Below, piece after piece: positions 6,568-8,220 of a DNA stretch of 8,220 bases; the first letter of the stretch is position 1; every line of letters starts with the position of its first letter. Location of the stretch: positions 1-8,220 of the forward strand of contig RFOC01000084.1 in NCBI GenBank assembly GCA_009926815.1, given 5' to 3'. Origin of the DNA: Planctomycetota bacterium (GTDB lineage Bacteria; Planctomycetota; Phycisphaerae; Phycisphaerales; SM1A02). The notes beneath the pieces are model-generated. The model saw only the letters and a list, made by a program, of their open reading frames with translations. It was not told the DNA's origin and ran no database searches. Made by a program: the position numbers and the translations under genes.

Positions 6568-7620
6568 ATGCAGGAAGCCATCCGTACCGTCATCGTCGGC
6601 GCCGCCGGATACACCGGTGCCGAACTCGCCGCGCTGCTCGCGTCGCATCCGAACGCCGAGATCGTGGGGCTCTTCGGCAGCGAGCGGCGATCCGCCGAGG
6701 GCGAGCCGGGCCTCGACTCGCTCTTCCCCAGGCTCCGCGGCCTGGTCGACCTTCCGGTGAAGGCCGCCTCGGCCGAGGCCATCCTGGCCACGCGGCCCGA
6801 TGCCGTCTTCCTGTGCACGCCGCACGAGGCCAGCGCCTCCCTGGCCGCTCCCCTGCTGCAGGCGGGCGTGGCCGTGCTGGACATCTCCGCCGCATTCCGG
6901 CTCCGCGAGGCGGGCGACTACCCCGCCCACTACGGCTTCGAGCATCCGAATCCCGGCCTGCTGACCCGTGCCGTGTATGGCCTGCCCGAGTGGAACCGGG
7001 CCGCGATCGCCGAGCGCGACCTGATCGCCTGCCCCGGCTGCTACCCCACCAGCGCCATCCTGGCGCTCAAGCCATTGGCGGCGGCGGGCGTCATCCGAAC
7101 GGATCGTCCGGTGATCGTGGACAGCGCCTCGGGCGTGAGCGGCGCTGGCCGATCGCCCGCGGTGAAGAGCCTCTTCTGCGAGGTCAGCTTCCAGCCCTAC
7201 AACGCCCTGAAGCACCGGCACCAGCCCGAGATGCGACAGGAGACGGGTTGCCGGGTGCTGTTCACGCCGCACCTGCTCCCGCTGGATCGCGGCATCCTGA
7301 GCACCATGCACGCCGAGCTGGCGGATGGCGCCGACGAGGCCGCGGTGCGGAAGTGCCTCCAGGCGAAGTACGAGGAGGAGCCCTTCGTGCGACTGCTGCC
7401 CCGCGGCGAGTGGCCTTCCATCGCCGCCGTGGAACGCACCAACTTCTGCGACATCGGCGTGGCCGTGGACCTGCCCACTCGCCACGTGCTGCTGGTGAGC
7501 GCCATCGACAACCTGCTCAAGGGTGCGGTGGGACAGGCCGTGCAGTGCATGAACATCCGCTTCGGGCTCCCGGAAACCTCGGGCCTGCCCCTGGCCCCCA
7601 GGGAACGGGCCCTGCGGTGA
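6568..7620 (+). CDS. argC: N-acetyl-gamma-glutamyl-phosphate reductase
   Basis: ArgC reduces N-acetyl-glutamyl 5-phosphate to N-acetyl-glutamate 5-semialdehyde with NADPH, the third step of arginine synthesis. The 350 residues fit the long (type 1) form. Near the N-terminus VIVGAAGYTGAEL (8-20) is the Rossmann nucleotide-binding loop. FLCTPHEAS (81-89) and LDISAAFRL (104-112) follow. CPGCYPTSA (155-163) contains the catalytic Cys158. VDSASGVSGAGR (184-195) and HRHQPEM (216-222), which supplies the catalytic His, match the C-terminal domain, and LLKGAVGQAVQCMN near the end closes the active site. All key residues are present. The gene follows argR by 9 bp with a good ribosome site. Its TGA overlaps the argB GTG, so argC and argB are probably translationally coupled. 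Confidence 0.96.
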   Translation: MQEAIRTVIVGAAGYTGAELAALLASHPNAEIVGLFGSERRSAEGEPGLDSLFPRLRGLVDLPVKAASAEAILATRPDAVFLCTPHEASASLAAPLLQAGVAVLDISAAFRLREAGDYPAHYGFEHPNPGLLTRAVYGLPEWNRAAIAERDLIACPGCYPTSAILALKPLAAAGVIRTDRPVIVDSASGVSGAGRSPAVKSLFCEVSFQPYNALKHRHQPEMRQETGCRVLFTPHLLPLDRGILSTMHAELADGADEAAVRKCLQAKYEEEPFVRLLPRGEWPSIAAVERTNFCDIGVAVDLPTRHVLLVSAIDNLLKGAVGQAVQCMNIRFGLPETSGLPLAPRERALR

Positions 7621-8220
7621 AGCCCCCAGTGATCAAGCTGGGCGGCGCCCTGCTGGACGAGCCTGACGCGCACGCGAAGGCCTTCGACGCCCTGGCCTCC
7701 TGCCTCCGGAGCGCCCCGGGCGTGGTCGTGCATGGCGGTGGCAAGGCGGTCGATCGGCAACTGGAGCGGTTGGGCATGCCCTCCCGGAAGCAGGAGGGCA
7801 TCCGCATCACGCCACCGGACCAGATGGACGAGATCACCGGCGTGCTGGCCGGTCGCATGAACGCGCGCCTCGTGGGCCTGCTGCTGGCCAGGGGCGTCCG
7901 CGCCGTGGGACTCACGCTGGGCGATGCGGGCCTCACCCATGCCCGCGTGACCACCCGGTACGCCTTCGATGCGGGACGCGTGGGCGAGATCACCGGCGGC
8001 GACGCCACGCTGCTGCACACCCTGCTTCAGGCCGGCTTCACCCCGGTGCTGAGCAGCGTGGCCCTGGATGCCCAGGGCGGCGCGCTGAACGTGAACGCCG
8101 ACGAGGCGGCCGCGGCCATCGCCCGCCTGCTTCCAGCGGAGCGGCTGGTGCTGCTCACGGATGTGCCGGGCGTGCGGAATGGAGCGGGCCGGGTGCTTCC
8201 TCGGCTCACGGCCGCCGACG
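7617..8220 (+). CDS. argB: Acetylglutamate kinase ArgB (3' end outside window)
   Basis: ArgB phosphorylates N-acetyl-glutamate with ATP, the second step of arginine synthesis. The frame is open from GTG 7617, overlapping the argC stop (GTGA), to the right edge, giving 201 codons. It begins directly with the first strand KPPVIKLGGALLD (2-14). Next come VVVHGGGKAVDRQLERLG (36-53), EGIRITPPDQMDEITGVLAGRMNARLV (60-86) and NVNADEAAAAIARLL (158-172), then VLLTDVPGV (178-186). The NAG-binding Arg (R63), N158 and D162 line up with E. coli ArgB (R66, N158, D162), and GIRITPPDQMDEITG resembles the E. coli GLRVTPADQIDIITG more than the usual 'GLRVTDxETMEVV'. The arginine-sensing N-terminal helix of hexameric ArgB enzymes is absent. 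No other GTG or ATG better fits the family start. Confidence 0.93.
   Translation, partial: MKPPVIKLGGALLDEPDAHAKAFDALASCLRSAPGVVVHGGGKAVDRQLERLGMPSRKQEGIRITPPDQMDEITGVLAGRMNARLVGLLLARGVRAVGLTLGDAGLTHARVTTRYAFDAGRVGEITGGDATLLHTLLQAGFTPVLSSVALDAQGGALNVNADEAAAAIARLLPAERLVLLTDVPGVRNGAGRVLPRLTAAD

Overview
The window is a densely packed, strongly G+C-rich bacterial chromosome segment with ordinary housekeeping and cofactor genes. There are no mobile elements, tRNAs, rRNAs or CRISPR arrays. The last genes sit next to or overlap each other (four 4-bp stop/start overlaps), and codons are dominated by G/C at the third position. Several starts lack a Shine-Dalgarno sequence, and some have a -10-like hexamer only 6-7 nt upstream of the ATG. 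A high-GC planctomycete such as Phycisphaerae would fit, but that is a guess from style and gene order. No lineage marker here proves it.

Layout. Position 1-196 is the 3' end of a threonyl-tRNA synthetase gene (thrS). Positions 193-5066 hold a molybdenum cofactor (Moco) cluster. On the + strand it has moaA and a TauE/SafE-type membrane transporter. Convergent to these on the - strand lie moaD-moaE, the two molybdopterin synthase subunits. Divergent from moaD, on the + strand, are moeA, moaC and a mogA/moaB-type molybdopterin adenylyltransferase. After a 284-bp gene-free leader comes infC (IF-3, 5351-6028). The window ends in an arginine operon on the + strand: argR, argC and the 5' part of argB, which runs off the right edge.

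How the genes work together. MoaA and MoaC convert GTP to cyclic pyranopterin monophosphate. MoaD/MoaE add the dithiolene sulfurs, MogA adenylylates molybdopterin and MoeA inserts molybdate. No MoeB-like enzyme to activate MoaD, no MobA, no molybdate transporter and no molybdoenzyme is visible. ArgB and ArgC perform steps 2 and 3 of arginine synthesis, and ArgR is their likely repressor. A well-formed promoter (TTGACG, 16 bp, CATAAT) lies just upstream of argR. It overlaps a perfect 12-bp palindrome resembling an ARG box, so argR-argC-argB is probably an autoregulated operon with a leaderless transcript.

The notable points are the Moco cluster placed between thrS and infC (often adjacent genes), the ARG box/promoter/leaderless start of argR, an ArgB that looks like the short E. 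coli type lacking the arginine-sensing N-terminal helix, and the transporter inside the Moco cluster. I found no convincing evidence of a wholly new system.
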